Origin: an uncultured Candidatus Entotheonella sp.
Lineage (GTDB): Bacteria > Tectomicrobia > Entotheonellia > Entotheonellales > Entotheonellaceae
DNA: 64,000 nucleotides
NCBI GenBank assembly: GCA_958295825.1
Contig: OY282375.1
Coordinates: 1,411,489-1,475,488 of the forward strand
Reading direction: 5' to 3'
Shown: in pieces, positions 8,763-17,519 of the stretch
Layout: each line of letters begins with the position of its first letter
Numbering within the stretch: position 1 is the first letter of the stretch
Position numbers and translations under genes: made by a program
Notes under the pieces: model-generated
The model's database searches: none
Seen by the model: the letters and a program-made list of their open reading frames with translations, nothing else
What the model was told of the DNA's origin: nothing

Positions 8763-9302
8763 ATGGCCGACCAACCCTTTCTCAGCGATATCCAGACCCT
8801 GCGAACACGTGCTCGCCAACATCTTGAACAGGGGGCGGTGACGCCAGGGTATCGGGCGCACCGCGAAACGGTCATTAAACTCCTGAATGAGGCGCTCGCC
8901 ACCGAGATTGTGTGCGTTCTGCGGTACAAGCGGCATTACTTCATGGCGTCGGGGATCAACGCCCAGAGCGTGGCGCAGGAGTTTTTGCAGCATGCCAACG
9001 AGGAACAGATGCACGCCGATCAACTGGCGCAGCGCATCGTGCAACTGGGCGGCGAACCCAATTTCTCACCCGATGGTCTCCTCATCCGCAGCCACTCTGA
9101 ATACGTCGAAGGCAACTCGCTCATCGAGATGATTAAAGAGGACCTCGTCGCCGAGCGTATCGCCATTGATAGCTACCGCGAGATGATCAACTACTTCGGC
9201 AACGATGATCCGACGACGCGCCGGCTGATGGAAACCATTTTGGCCATGGAAGAAGAACACGCGGACGATCTGGTGAACCTGCTGGAAGAATTCGGTTCGT
9301 GA
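8763..9302 (+). CDS. Ferritin-like (bacterioferritin/Dps-related) di-iron protein
   Basis: 179 residues from ATG 8763, with GAGGA upstream. Carboxylate/histidine motifs of a four-helix ferritin-like bundle are visible: ALATEIVCVLRYKRHYF, HANEEQMHADQL, EDLVAERIAID and EEEHADDLVNLL. The spacing of E, E-x2-H, E and E-x2-H fits a di-iron centre for iron oxidation and storage or oxidative-stress protection. No haem-binding methionine was identified, so canonical bacterioferritin is less likely than a Dps-like/Bfr-like variant. It stands alone between the ATPase/TOPRIM module and ppc. Confidence 0.85.
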   Translation: MADQPFLSDIQTLRTRARQHLEQGAVTPGYRAHRETVIKLLNEALATEIVCVLRYKRHYFMASGINAQSVAQEFLQHANEEQMHADQLAQRIVQLGGEPNFSPDGLLIRSHSEYVEGNSLIEMIKEDLVAERIAIDSYREMINYFGNDDPTTRRLMETILAMEEEHADDLVNLLEEFGS

Positions 9303-9341
9303 GGGCTGCGGAAGGCAGCCGCCCCGAACACGGAGGGTCTG

Positions 9342-12008
9342 TTGAGCACGCTAACGCTCCCGGCACATCCCGACCCGCACGCCCCGTTACGGCATGACGT
9401 TCACGACCTCGGCGCCATGCTGGGCGACACCCTGCGCGAGCAGGTTGGCGAGGAGCTGTTTGAGAACGTCGAGCGCGTGCGCACCCTGGCGAAGAATGCA
9501 CGCGCCGGCAATGACGACGACTTCTTGGAACTGGAACATCTGCTGGCCCAGCTCCCGGTTGACGAAACCTTCAACATCAGCCGCGCCTTCGCCCATTTTC
9601 TGACGCTGGCCAACGTGGCCGAGCAACACCACCGCGTGCGGCGACGTCGGGTGTATCAGCAAAACCCGAAAGCCACGCCGCAAGGGGGATCGTTCGACGA
9701 AACCTTCGACCGACTGCTCGCAGCGGGCGTCACGCCGGAAGCCTTGCACGAGACGATCTGTCGCCAACAGATCGAATGTGTGCTCACGGCCCACCCCACG
9801 GAAGTGATCCGCCGTACCCTGCTGCGGAAACACAACCGCATTGCGGCCCTGTTGGCACGGCGCGATGCCCAGGACTTGACACCATTTGAACGCGACGAGA
9901 CCGAGCAGGCGTTGCGCCGCGACATCACCTCCTGCTGGCTGACCGACGAAATCCGCCGTACCAGGCCAACTCCTCTGGATGAGGCGCGCGGCGGCCTGGC
10001 CTACCTCGAAGACACGCTGTGGGACGTCGTGCCGCGCTTTTTGCGTCTCCTGGACGACGCCCTGCAACGATTCACCGGCAAACCCCTCCTCTTGGCGGCT
10101 GCGCCCGTGCGCTTTGGCTCCTGGATGGGCGGCGATCGCGACGGCAATCCGCACGTCACCGCGGACGTCACCCGCAACGTCTGCCTGCTGGCACGCCGAC
10201 AGGCCATCATGCTATACGCCCGTGACCTCAAGGCCCTGGCCAGTGAGCTGTCGATGACGGCCTGCAGCGACGCCTTGCGAGCACGGGTAGGAAATGCCCA
10301 CGAGCCGTACCGCGCCTTTTTGGACGGCGTACAAGAACGCCTCGATGCCACCCTGCAGGACATCGACGCACAATTGGCCGGGCAGCCACCGACGCACGCC
10401 AACACCTATGCGAATGCGGATGAACTCGCCGACGACTTGCTGCTCTGTCACCAATCGCTGCACGGCGTTGGCGCCGGGACGATTGCCGACGGCCCGCTGC
10501 TGGATACGCTGCGCCGTGTGACTTGTTTCGGGCTGACCCTGGCGCGCCTGGATATCCGACAGGAGGCCGCGCGCCATACCGACGTGCTCGATGCTTTCAC
10601 CCGCGCTCAGGGTTACGGCGCCTATGGCGAGTGGGACGAGACGCAGCGGCGAATCTTTTTCAAGCACGCCCTGCAGGCCGAGCCGGTCCCCATTCCCCCG
10701 CAACTGCTGAACGACCCGTCTCATCGTGAGGTCCTCGAGACCTTCAAGGCGATTGCCGAACTCGGCCCCGATGCCCTTGGCGCCTACGTTATCTCCATGG
10801 CAAAAACGCCCTCCGACATCCTGGCCGTGGTGTTTCTGCAACATCAGGCCGGCTGTCGCCAGCGGCTGCCGGTGGTGCCGTTGTTCGAAACCGTGGATGC
10901 TTTGCGGCAAGCCGGTGTCACCATCCGCCAACTCCTGGCACTCCCCTGGTATCGCCAACAGGTCGGGGACGCCTTGCAGGTAATGGTCGGGTATTCGGAC
11001 TCGGCCAAAGACGCCGGCATCCTCACGGCAGGGTGGGAACTATACAAAGCGCAGGAAGAACTGGTTCAGGTGTGCCGCGAGTATGGCATCCGCCTGACCC
11101 TGTTCCACGGTCGCGGGGGTTCGATCGGTAGGGGTGGGGGCCCCACGTATGCGGCCATCCAGTCCCAGCCGCCCGGTTCGATTGACGGACGGCTGCGGGT
11201 GACGGAACAGGGCGAGATGATTCAGAGCAAATTCGGCATCCCGGGTATCGCCTTGCGAACACTGGAGGTGTACACCACGGCGGTCGCCGAGGCCACGCTG
11301 CGCCCATCGCCTCTGCCTGCCCCCGAGTGGCGCCGGGACATGGAACGTCTATCCCAAACCGCCATGAGCGCCTACCGCCAGGTGGTGCAGGGTGATTCGC
11401 GCTTTGTGCCCTATTTTCAGGCCGCAACCCCCGAAGCTGTTCTGGGTGAGTTGAACATCGGCAGCCGCCCGGCGCGGCGGCGCGCCGACATCGGCGTGGA
11501 TAGCCTGCGGGCCATTCCGTGGATATTCGCCTGGACACAGACCCGCCTCATGCTGCCGTCCTGGCTTGGCGTCGGGGCCGCCTTGGAAGAAGCCTTGCGC
11601 CACGGCCAACAGGACCGCCTGCGCACGATGTACCACGACTGGCCGTTCATGCAGTCCACGCTCGATCTCATCGGCATGGTCATGGCCAAAGCCGACATGC
11701 GTATTGCCACCTGCTACGACGAGTGGCTGGTTCCCGAACCGCTGCGGCCGCTCGGCGAGGACTTGCGACGCCGCTTTGCCGCCGCAATCCGCGCCGTCCT
11801 GGCCGTGACCAGTCACGACGACCTGCTCGCCACCAACCCGATGCTGCGGCGCTCCATTGACGTTCGCAACCCCTACGTCGACCCTCTCAACATCGTCCAG
11901 GCTGCCCTGCTGCGGCGCTTCCGTACTCAGCCGGAGGACACCACCTTGCGCGACGCGTTGCTGATCACGGTCAATGGCATCGCTGCCGGCATGCGGAATA
12001 CCGGTTAA
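9342..12008 (+). CDS. ppc: Phosphoenolpyruvate carboxylase
   Basis: 888 residues, full length for bacterial PEPC. Signature motifs are VLTAHPTEVIRRTL (catalytic His), FHGRGGSIGRGGGP (catalytic Arg/Gly loop) and GSRPARRR, with a DALLITVNGIAAGMRNTG C-terminus as in the family. It carboxylates PEP with bicarbonate to oxaloacetate, an anaplerotic reaction. The start is TTG 9342, supported by GGAGG at 9332-9336. No earlier in-frame start precedes it after the ferritin gene. Confidence 0.97.
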   Translation: MSTLTLPAHPDPHAPLRHDVHDLGAMLGDTLREQVGEELFENVERVRTLAKNARAGNDDDFLELEHLLAQLPVDETFNISRAFAHFLTLANVAEQHHRVRRRRVYQQNPKATPQGGSFDETFDRLLAAGVTPEALHETICRQQIECVLTAHPTEVIRRTLLRKHNRIAALLARRDAQDLTPFERDETEQALRRDITSCWLTDEIRRTRPTPLDEARGGLAYLEDTLWDVVPRFLRLLDDALQRFTGKPLLLAAAPVRFGSWMGGDRDGNPHVTADVTRNVCLLARRQAIMLYARDLKALASELSMTACSDALRARVGNAHEPYRAFLDGVQERLDATLQDIDAQLAGQPPTHANTYANADELADDLLLCHQSLHGVGAGTIADGPLLDTLRRVTCFGLTLARLDIRQEAARHTDVLDAFTRAQGYGAYGEWDETQRRIFFKHALQAEPVPIPPQLLNDPSHREVLETFKAIAELGPDALGAYVISMAKTPSDILAVVFLQHQAGCRQRLPVVPLFETVDALRQAGVTIRQLLALPWYRQQVGDALQVMVGYSDSAKDAGILTAGWELYKAQEELVQVCREYGIRLTLFHGRGGSIGRGGGPTYAAIQSQPPGSIDGRLRVTEQGEMIQSKFGIPGIALRTLEVYTTAVAEATLRPSPLPAPEWRRDMERLSQTAMSAYRQVVQGDSRFVPYFQAATPEAVLGELNIGSRPARRRADIGVDSLRAIPWIFAWTQTRLMLPSWLGVGAALEEALRHGQQDRLRTMYHDWPFMQSTLDLIGMVMAKADMRIATCYDEWLVPEPLRPLGEDLRRRFAAAIRAVLAVTSHDDLLATNPMLRRSIDVRNPYVDPLNIVQAALLRRFRTQPEDTTLRDALLITVNGIAAGMRNTG

Positions 12009-12038
12009 GAACCTGTCCTACCCCTGAAGGCAATCCTT

Positions 12039-12485
12039 GTGAAGAGATGCAGCGCCCCGGAGCAACGCGTCGGCAGAGCCGCCAATGTCACCATTTTTCT
12101 CGGCATCTTGTTTACCCTCTTCCACCTGCTCGCTCTCAGCGGCCTGCCGGCCGTGGCCCAACGCGGCGACGGGCTTCCCGGTCTGGTGATCGCGGTCGGA
12201 TTTCTCGGCCTGGGTTACGGCATCCGCTACGGCAGCTACGCGGCCTTCTACCTCACCACCGGCGGCTTTGCCGCCCTCAGCGTGTACTTTGCGGCACGCT
12301 TTGCGATAACTGGCGAGCCTGCAATACTCCTGCGCTGCGGCCTGGCGGTGTGGGCATTCGTGAGCCTCTACCGCGCCGCCCAGGACATGCGAACCCTGCG
12401 CCAGAATGCCGCGTTTCCCCTGCCCATGAGCCGGTACGGAGCCTTTTTCCTCCAGCGCCGGGGCAAAAACGGCACCGACCTGTGA
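12039..12485 (+). CDS. Small polytopic membrane protein of unknown function
   Basis: 148 residues from GTG 12039 with GAAGG nine bases upstream. Four hydrophobic segments are visible: about residues 16-39, 48-66, 68-87 and 95-112. No family recognised. It follows ppc by 30 bases and may be co-transcribed with it. Confidence 0.6.
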   Translation: MKRCSAPEQRVGRAANVTIFLGILFTLFHLLALSGLPAVAQRGDGLPGLVIAVGFLGLGYGIRYGSYAAFYLTTGGFAALSVYFAARFAITGEPAILLRCGLAVWAFVSLYRAAQDMRTLRQNAAFPLPMSRYGAFFLQRRGKNGTDL

Positions 12486-12561
12486 CGCCCGGCTTACCCC
12501 TCCGATTGGTCCGGCCGTCCTGGAAGTGGCGATTGCTGCAAGGCTTGCAGTCGGGTTTCCA

Positions 12562-12645
12562 GGGCATGTTGACATTCACAAGAGCAACTCTGCGGTCGTA
12601 GGAGTCGCCGGCTTGGCGCGGGCGTCAATGGGGATGCCAGAAATC
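12562..12645. repeat. Short dispersed repeat, copy 1 (second copy at 63811-63892)
   Basis: About 84 bases here resemble 63811-63892. Shared blocks include a TGTTGACATTCA stretch, CGGTCGTA-GAGTCGCC, CTTGGC and GTCAAT-GGGA-GCCAGAAA. On the minus strand both encode a similar peptide tail (SGxPIDxxAKxATxTT), so this is either the end of a mobile-element gene or the 3' end of a duplicated small gene. It sits at the left border of the duplicated RCC1 block. Confidence 0.55.
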
Positions 12646-12761
12646 GGTAGTGGCTCGTTTTGAAATTCAGGGTACAAAAGTGCCTTGTTGACGACAGGCG
12701 AGAACCTTGGGTACTTATAGAGGCGGCGCCTCATGGCGCCCCTGTACCCGTTGGAGAGATC

Positions 12762-12988
12762 GTGCAGAAAAGACCCGCCGACGTGTACCAACTCGGCAAG
12801 CTCGTCGCGGACATCGCCGTCAGCGACGTGGAAGATCCGAGCCGACAACTAGCCGCTCCCGCGGCGAAATTGCCCGCGCCGTCTCGATGACCCCGAAACG
12901 GCGCAAGCAGGTCGCCAAGAAGGCCGCCGCCAGGTGGAAACGTGATTCTGACGCCGACCAGCCTAAAGGTCCTGAATCCCTATTGTAA
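12762..12988 (+). pseudogene. Frameshifted small basic protein (KRPxDxNQL / AKKAAARW family), copy 1
   Basis: GTG 12762 has GGAGAG upstream. The frame reads QKRPADVYQLGKLVADIAVSDVED and then needs a shift to SRGEIARAVSMTPKRRKQ followed by VAKKAAARW. Compared with copy 2 at 17247, one base is missing near 12835 (30 versus 31 bases over the same stretch). The ends match a widespread small bacterial family with an N-terminal KRPxDxNQLAK motif and a histone-H1-like basic KRRxxxAKKAAxxRW tail. The usual Gly-rich middle is missing in both copies. Function unknown; nucleic-acid binding is only suggested by charge. Confidence 0.6.
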
Positions 12989-15376
12989 TAGCGGCGCCGT
13001 TGACGACACACGAAGCCGTCCATCTGCATCCTCTTCCACACCATAGACATAAGAACCCCAACACGCCACGGCGCCCGTCTCAAGCAAGCCACAGGTGTGA
13101 TACTCCCCGGCGCTGACCGCGACAAAGGGGCCCGTCGGCGGCGTGGACTGACCAGAGCCATTACCACCCCAACACCTCACCACACCCGTCTCACGCAAGC
13201 CACAGGTGTGAACATGCCCGACACTGACCTCGACAAAGGTGGTGACCGTCGGCGGCGTGGACTGACCATAGCGATTATTACCCCAACACTTCACCACACC
13301 CGTCTCAAGCAAGCCACAGTTGTGATACCACCCGACGCTGACCGCGGTAAACGTGCCTGTCGGCGGCGTGGCCCGACCACGTTCATTATGACCCCAGCAT
13401 TGCACGGCGCCCGTCTCAAGCAAGCCGCAGTTGTGATACTCCCCGGCACTGACCGCGGTAAACGTGCCCGGCGGCGGCGTGGACACACCATTGCTATTCC
13501 AACCCCAGCATTGCACAGCGCCCGTATCAAGCAAGCCGCAGGTGTGGTTATGCCCGGCGCTGACTGCGGTAAAGGTGCCCGTCGGCGGCGTGCCCCGACC
13601 ATAGGCATTATGACCCCAGCATTGCACGGCGCCCGTCTCAAGCAAGCCACAGTTGTGATTATCCCCGGCGCTGACCGCGGTAAACGTGCCCGTCGGCGGC
13701 GTGGCCCGACCAAAGCGATCATAACCCCAGCATTGCACGGTGCCCGTCTCAAGCAAACCGCAGGTGTGATGCCGCCCGGCGCTGACCGCGGTAAACGTGC
13801 CCGTCGGCGGCGTGGCCCGACCAGAGGCATTATGACCCCAGCATTGCACGGCGCCCGTCTCAAGCAAACCGCAGGTGTGATGCACCCCGGCGCTGACTGC
13901 GGTAAAGGCGCCCGTCGGCGGCGTGGACTGACCCTCGTTACCACGACCCCAGCATTGCACGGCGCCCGTCTCAAGCAAACCACAGGTGTGACGATACCCG
14001 GCACTGACCGCGACAAACGTGCCCGTGGATGGCGCGGACTGACCCCAGCGATTACTACCCCAGCATTGCACGGCGCCCGTCTCAAGCAAGCCGCAGGTGT
14101 TATCCCACCCGGCACTGACCGAGATAAAGGCGTCCGTCGGCGGCGTGGACCGACCACCGCCATTACTACCCCAGCATTGCACGGCGCCCGTCTCAAGCAA
14201 GCCGCAGGTGTGATGCCCCCCGGCACTGACCGCGACAAACGTGCCCGTCGGCGGCGTGGACTGATCATCGTCATCACGACCCCAGCATTGCACGGTGCCC
14301 GTATCAAGCAAACCGCAGGTATGCTCGTCCCCGGCACTGACCGCGACAAACGTGCCCGTCGGCGGCGTGGACTGACCATAGTCATCAAGACCCCAGCATT
14401 GCACGGTGCCCGTATCAAGCAAACCGCAGGTGTAATCCCCCCCGGCGCTGACCTCGACAAAGGTGCCCGTCGGCGGCGTGGACCGACCAGAGCCATTATC
14501 ACCCCAGCATTGCACGGCGCCCGTATCACGCAAGCCGCAGGTATGCGCGTCCCCGGCACTGACCGAGATAAATCTGTGGACGTACACAACCACCCTTACG
14601 TCGTCACTGGCTGTCTCGCCGGCGTCATCGACAACGGTGAGGCGGAAGGTCAGTTCCTCCTCGTCCAATACGTCGGGGGCAATGAACATGGCGATGGCGC
14701 CATCCGCGCTCAGCGAGACATCCGTGCCGTTCGTCTGTTCCCACGCATAGCTGGCGATGGCGCCGTCCGGGTCCCACGTCGTGCCCGACAGGATCACCAG
14801 CGCCCCGGCGTCAACGGACTGGTCCTCGCCCGCGTTCACCACCGGCGCCGCGTTCAAGATGGCGCTCAGCCGCGCAATCGACGCCTCACCTTCGCCGCCC
14901 GTGATGCGAACACTCGAGATCAAGTCCGAGTCGCCCTTCAGCGAGAGGTCGTCGCACGCATTGCTGAACTGAGCACGCGCCCGCGCGACCAGAGCACCCG
15001 TCGAACTGTACGCTTCAGCCAGAACCCCACCGGCGGAGAGGCAAAGGCGAACCTCGACGTCCCTTGCTTCCATGGGTAGAGTGACCGTGACGCCCGCACC
15101 TGGAAATCCGTAGCCTCGTTCGCTCGGCGTGCCCTGGTCCACGATGGTGGGATTGCCGGTAGACGAACTGTGCGCGAAGAACGTCATGTCCGCCGTCTGG
15201 AACGATGACGGCATGGAGGTCCCGCTCGGAAGTGATGCGAACGTTGCGGTTATGGCCCTGCTGCCGTCAGCAGCCCCGCCTTGCGCCCTGCCGTCCGACG
15301 CCCTGCCCGCCGTCATCACCATCAGGGCCATGAGCGCCATCCATAAGGGTCTGCGTAAACGTATGTGAGTCATCAT
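12980..15376 (-). CDS. Secreted RCC1/BLIP-II-like repeat protein with K/PKD-like domain, copy 1
   Basis: 798 residues. A signal peptide (residues 1 to about 31, LWMALMALMVMTAGRA) is followed by a lectin-like beta region of about 150 residues and an Ig/PKD-like domain (VVNAGEDQSVDAGALVILSG, WDPDGAIASYAWEQ). Then come 14 tandem modules of about 39 residues with the core HTCGLLETGAVQCWG and a STPPTGTF linker. Such modules build RCC1/BLIP-II-type propellers. Within each module the four or five residues after CWG and the three or four before HTC vary strongly while the frame is fixed. The start at ATG 15376 has AGGAG upstream. Partner unknown; extracellular binding is inferred. Paralogue at 17520. 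Confidence 0.82.
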   Translation of the reverse strand: MMTHIRLRRPLWMALMALMVMTAGRASDGRAQGGAADGSRAITATFASLPSGTSMPSSFQTADMTFFAHSSSTGNPTIVDQGTPSERGYGFPGAGVTVTLPMEARDVEVRLCLSAGGVLAEAYSSTGALVARARAQFSNACDDLSLKGDSDLISSVRITGGEGEASIARLSAILNAAPVVNAGEDQSVDAGALVILSGTTWDPDGAIASYAWEQTNGTDVSLSADGAIAMFIAPDVLDEEELTFRLTVVDDAGETASDDVRVVVYVHRFISVSAGDAHTCGLRDTGAVQCWGDNGSGRSTPPTGTFVEVSAGGDYTCGLLDTGTVQCWGLDDYGQSTPPTGTFVAVSAGDEHTCGLLDTGTVQCWGRDDDDQSTPPTGTFVAVSAGGHHTCGLLETGAVQCWGSNGGGRSTPPTDAFISVSAGWDNTCGLLETGAVQCWGSNRWGQSAPSTGTFVAVSAGYRHTCGLLETGAVQCWGRGNEGQSTPPTGAFTAVSAGVHHTCGLLETGAVQCWGHNASGRATPPTGTFTAVSAGRHHTCGLLETGTVQCWGYDRFGRATPPTGTFTAVSAGDNHNCGLLETGAVQCWGHNAYGRGTPPTGTFTAVSAGHNHTCGLLDTGAVQCWGWNSNGVSTPPPGTFTAVSAGEYHNCGLLETGAVQCWGHNERGRATPPTGTFTAVSVGWYHNCGLLETGVVKCWGNNRYGQSTPPTVTTFVEVSVGHVHTCGLRETGVVRCWGGNGSGQSTPPTGPFVAVSAGEYHTCGLLETGAVACWGSYVYGVEEDADGRLRVSSTAPLLQ

Positions 15377-15541
15377 GCGTGCATTCTCCTGTCAGCAAGT
15401 ATCAACTGGACGACGCCACAGGCGCTCATCCTCGCCGCCTTCATTTTTACATATCCAGCCGGGACACGGCGTTGGCAGTGGCCTTCAGTTGGCGCCCGGC
15501 CCTTCATGTACGACAATTTGCGCCGTATTCACAAACTACCC

Positions 15542-15762
15542 TTAGTCGGCGTTTTCGGGGCCGACGCCGGTTTTTTCCTCAAGGCGCGTGATGCGCCCCT
15601 CGAAGACGCGCAGCACGTCCTTGATCTCGTCGTGCTGGCGCTGGTTCTCCGCCTGCATGGTGTCAACCGGCGGTTCATCTCCGTTTGCAGGGCGTCGATA
15701 CGCCCGTTCATGGCGCCCAGTCGTCCGTTGACGAGGTCACCGGTCGAATCGAGGGATGCCAT
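15542..15762 (-). pseudogene. Frameshifted small coiled-coil protein
   Basis: The frame from ATG 15762 reads MASLDSTGDLVNGRLGAM, then GRIDALQTEMNRRL. After a one-base shift near 15658 it continues TMQAENQRQHDEIKDVL and RVFEGRITRLEEKTG to a stop at 15542. The combined product of about 73 residues is a heptad-rich coiled coil, a form often found beside Rpn/PD-(D/E)XK genes. As it stands the gene is broken, or carries one sequencing error. The Rpn gene lies 46 bases upstream on the same strand. Confidence 0.6.
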
Positions 15763-15808
15763 CTCCCTGGCTCAGTCTCAACAAGGTGGGGCCAAAACGG
15801 CAATGATC

Positions 15809-16795
15809 TCAGGTCGCTACGCCTGAATCAGATTCTGGCAGCTGCGCCTTGAGCGCCTGGAAGCTGGCCTCGGTCAATCCGGTGGCGGCCTCGATGACCT
15901 CCCACGCCACCCCGATCCGAAGCAGGCCCTCCACGACTTCCACCTTGGCGCGTTGCTCGCCGCGTTGCTCGCCCTCTATCAACCCTTCTGCCCGGCCTCT
16001 CGCCTCGCCTCTCGCCTCGCCTTCGGCCAAGAGTTCTTCCGCATACGTCATGATCTCTCCTCCCAGCTCAAGGCCGTGGCGCTCAAGCGCCTCCTTGAAC
16101 GTCTCAACCACATCGCCGTCCTGGACGGCCGCCAAGTACGCGAGGAACCGGCGGAACTCATCCACCCCGCCTTCGGCTTGGCGCAGCGACAAGGTCCAAC
16201 GCGCCGCCCTGTCCAGCGCTGCGTCCACGTGACGACCAAACGCGACCATCATCAATAACTGCGCGATGCGGCCCTTGACGCCGCCGCCGATCGCCTCGGG
16301 CTCCAGGGACGTCTGGTCCAGAAGCTCGTGAGCGAACCGTGGTACCCACGGCCAGGAGCGCGCGGCTTCGGGAAACAGATCGGCAAACTCGCGCGAATGG
16401 TTCCAGCCCCGCGGTCCCTGATAGAACACCACCGGCACGATGGGCCGCAGCTCAGACCTGTCCGGGTCGTCGCGCCGCTCGGCCTCCCAGATACGGCAGC
16501 AATACCGCAACAGCCGCAGGCGCAGCCACGGGTCGGGCGACGACTGGTGCTCAAAAAGAAGGTACATGGACACGGGCTGTCCGGTCCCGGCGTGCTGGAC
16601 CTGATAAAGCAGGTCGGACTGGCTTTCGCGCAGGGCCTCGTCGACGAAGGTGCCCTCGTCCAGGGTCAAGGTCGTCCAGTCGAAGCCCTCCCGGACCGTG
16701 TCGGGCAACGCTGCCTGCAACAGGCTGGCAGCTTCGGCGGCATCGGAGAAAACGGCGCGGAAGAGTCGGTCGTGGGGTTGGTAGATGTCGGCCAT
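15809..16795 (-). CDS. Rpn-family recombination-promoting nuclease / PD-(D/E)XK putative transposase
   Basis: 328 residues. The N-terminus MADIYQPHDRLFRAVFSD, the SDLLYQVQHAGTG segment and MYLLFEHQSSPDPWLRLRLLRY match the Rpn (Transposase_31) family. D and E-x-Q of the PD-(D/E)XK core are present. The C-terminus has the usual charged EGEARGEARGRAEG helix and a leucine-rich end. Rpn proteins stimulate RecA-independent recombination and cut DNA in E. coli. It sits exactly between the two copies of the duplicated RCC1 block, so a part in that rearrangement is conceivable but unproven. Confidence 0.88.
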   Translation of the reverse strand: MADIYQPHDRLFRAVFSDAAEAASLLQAALPDTVREGFDWTTLTLDEGTFVDEALRESQSDLLYQVQHAGTGQPVSMYLLFEHQSSPDPWLRLRLLRYCCRIWEAERRDDPDRSELRPIVPVVFYQGPRGWNHSREFADLFPEAARSWPWVPRFAHELLDQTSLEPEAIGGGVKGRIAQLLMMVAFGRHVDAALDRAARWTLSLRQAEGGVDEFRRFLAYLAAVQDGDVVETFKEALERHGLELGGEIMTYAEELLAEGEARGEARGRAEGLIEGEQRGEQRAKVEVVEGLLRIGVAWEVIEAATGLTEASFQALKAQLPESDSGVAT

Positions 16796-17136
16796 TTTCT
16801 GCTTCCGCCTAATCGGCCGTTACGTCCTGATGTCCAACTGCTGCCAGCCAGCCCCGATGACACCATCCAGGCTTGTTGATGTCCTGATCTGACACGTCCT
16901 TCGGGATCAGGTAGCGTGCTATGACTGCCGCCGTTGTCCAGTCTCGCGCCGAGTCGGTCGCCAGGAGCGGCTGTTGTGCGCGCGTTGCTTGCTCATGTTC
17001 CTTCACTCGACCAGGACCCCTATGCGTTTTGGTCATCCCCCTCTTCGGGATTGCAACGACTTCAGAACTGTCCGGTCGCCGGGTTCTACCCCCCGTTCGC
17101 TATTGGCCTCCTGTCAAGCCTGCCGTAGATTGGGTG
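16796..17136. other. Gene-free stretch
   Basis: 340 bases between the Rpn gene and the second duplicated block. Only short unsupported open frames lie here, and no repeat, RNA or clear promoter was recognised. Confidence 0.5.
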
Positions 17137-17246
17137 GTGGCTCGTTTTGAAATTCAGGTACAAAAGTGCCCTGTTGAAGACAGGCGAACCTTGGGTACTT
17201 AATAGAGGCGGCGCCTCATGGCGCCCCTGTACCCGTTGGAGAGATC

Positions 17247-17498
17247 GTGAAGAAAAGACCCGCCGACGTGAACCAACTCGGCAAGCTCGTCGCGGGCATC
17301 GCCGTCAGCGACGTGGAAGACACCGAGCCGACGCCTGGCCGCTCCCGCGGCGAAATTGCCCGCGCCGTCTCGATGCCCCCGAAACGGCGCAAGCAGGTCG
17401 CCAAGAAGGCCGCCGACACCAGGGGGAAACGTGATTCTGACGCCGACCAAGCGGCCTCTCGAGGGTTCCTGCCTGAAGGTCCTGAATCCCTGTCGTGA
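17247..17498 (+). CDS. Small basic protein (KRPxDxNQL family), copy 2
   Basis: 83 residues from GTG 17247 with GGAGAG upstream. N-terminus KKRPADVNQLGKLVAGIAV, then SDVEDTEPTP, and a basic stretch KRRKQVAKKAA near residues 46-56. It keeps the frame that copy 1 has lost. However, the C-terminal ARW typical of the family is replaced by DTRGKRDSD, and the Gly-rich middle is absent, so it may be a relic too. The stop lies about 20 bases from the convergent RCC1-like gene. Confidence 0.5.
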   Translation: MKKRPADVNQLGKLVAGIAVSDVEDTEPTPGRSRGEIARAVSMPPKRRKQVAKKAADTRGKRDSDADQAASRGFLPEGPESLS

Positions 17499-17519
17499 TG
17501 ATTGAAGGGTGCGTGTCCA

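Larger units (their letters stand above)
12649..15475. repeat. Segmental duplication, copy 1 (partner 17137-19955)
   Basis: A segment of about 2.8 kb occurs twice in the same orientation. Both copies begin with a TGGCTCGTTTTGAAATTCAG stretch, continue through the relic small gene and the RCC1-like gene, and end after the shared upstream region containing ATCAACTGGACGACGCCACA. The copies are nearly identical in the N-terminal coding part and flanks. They differ mainly in the order and variable bases of the internal 120-base modules. Confidence 0.88.

Noticed and set aside
13097..15079. Very long open frame on the plus strand across the RCC1-like gene (about 660 codons), and its counterpart at 17679-19688
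   Set aside because: It is the antisense shadow of the repeat gene. Its arginine-rich repetitive product follows from the GC-rich repeats and has no ribosome site.
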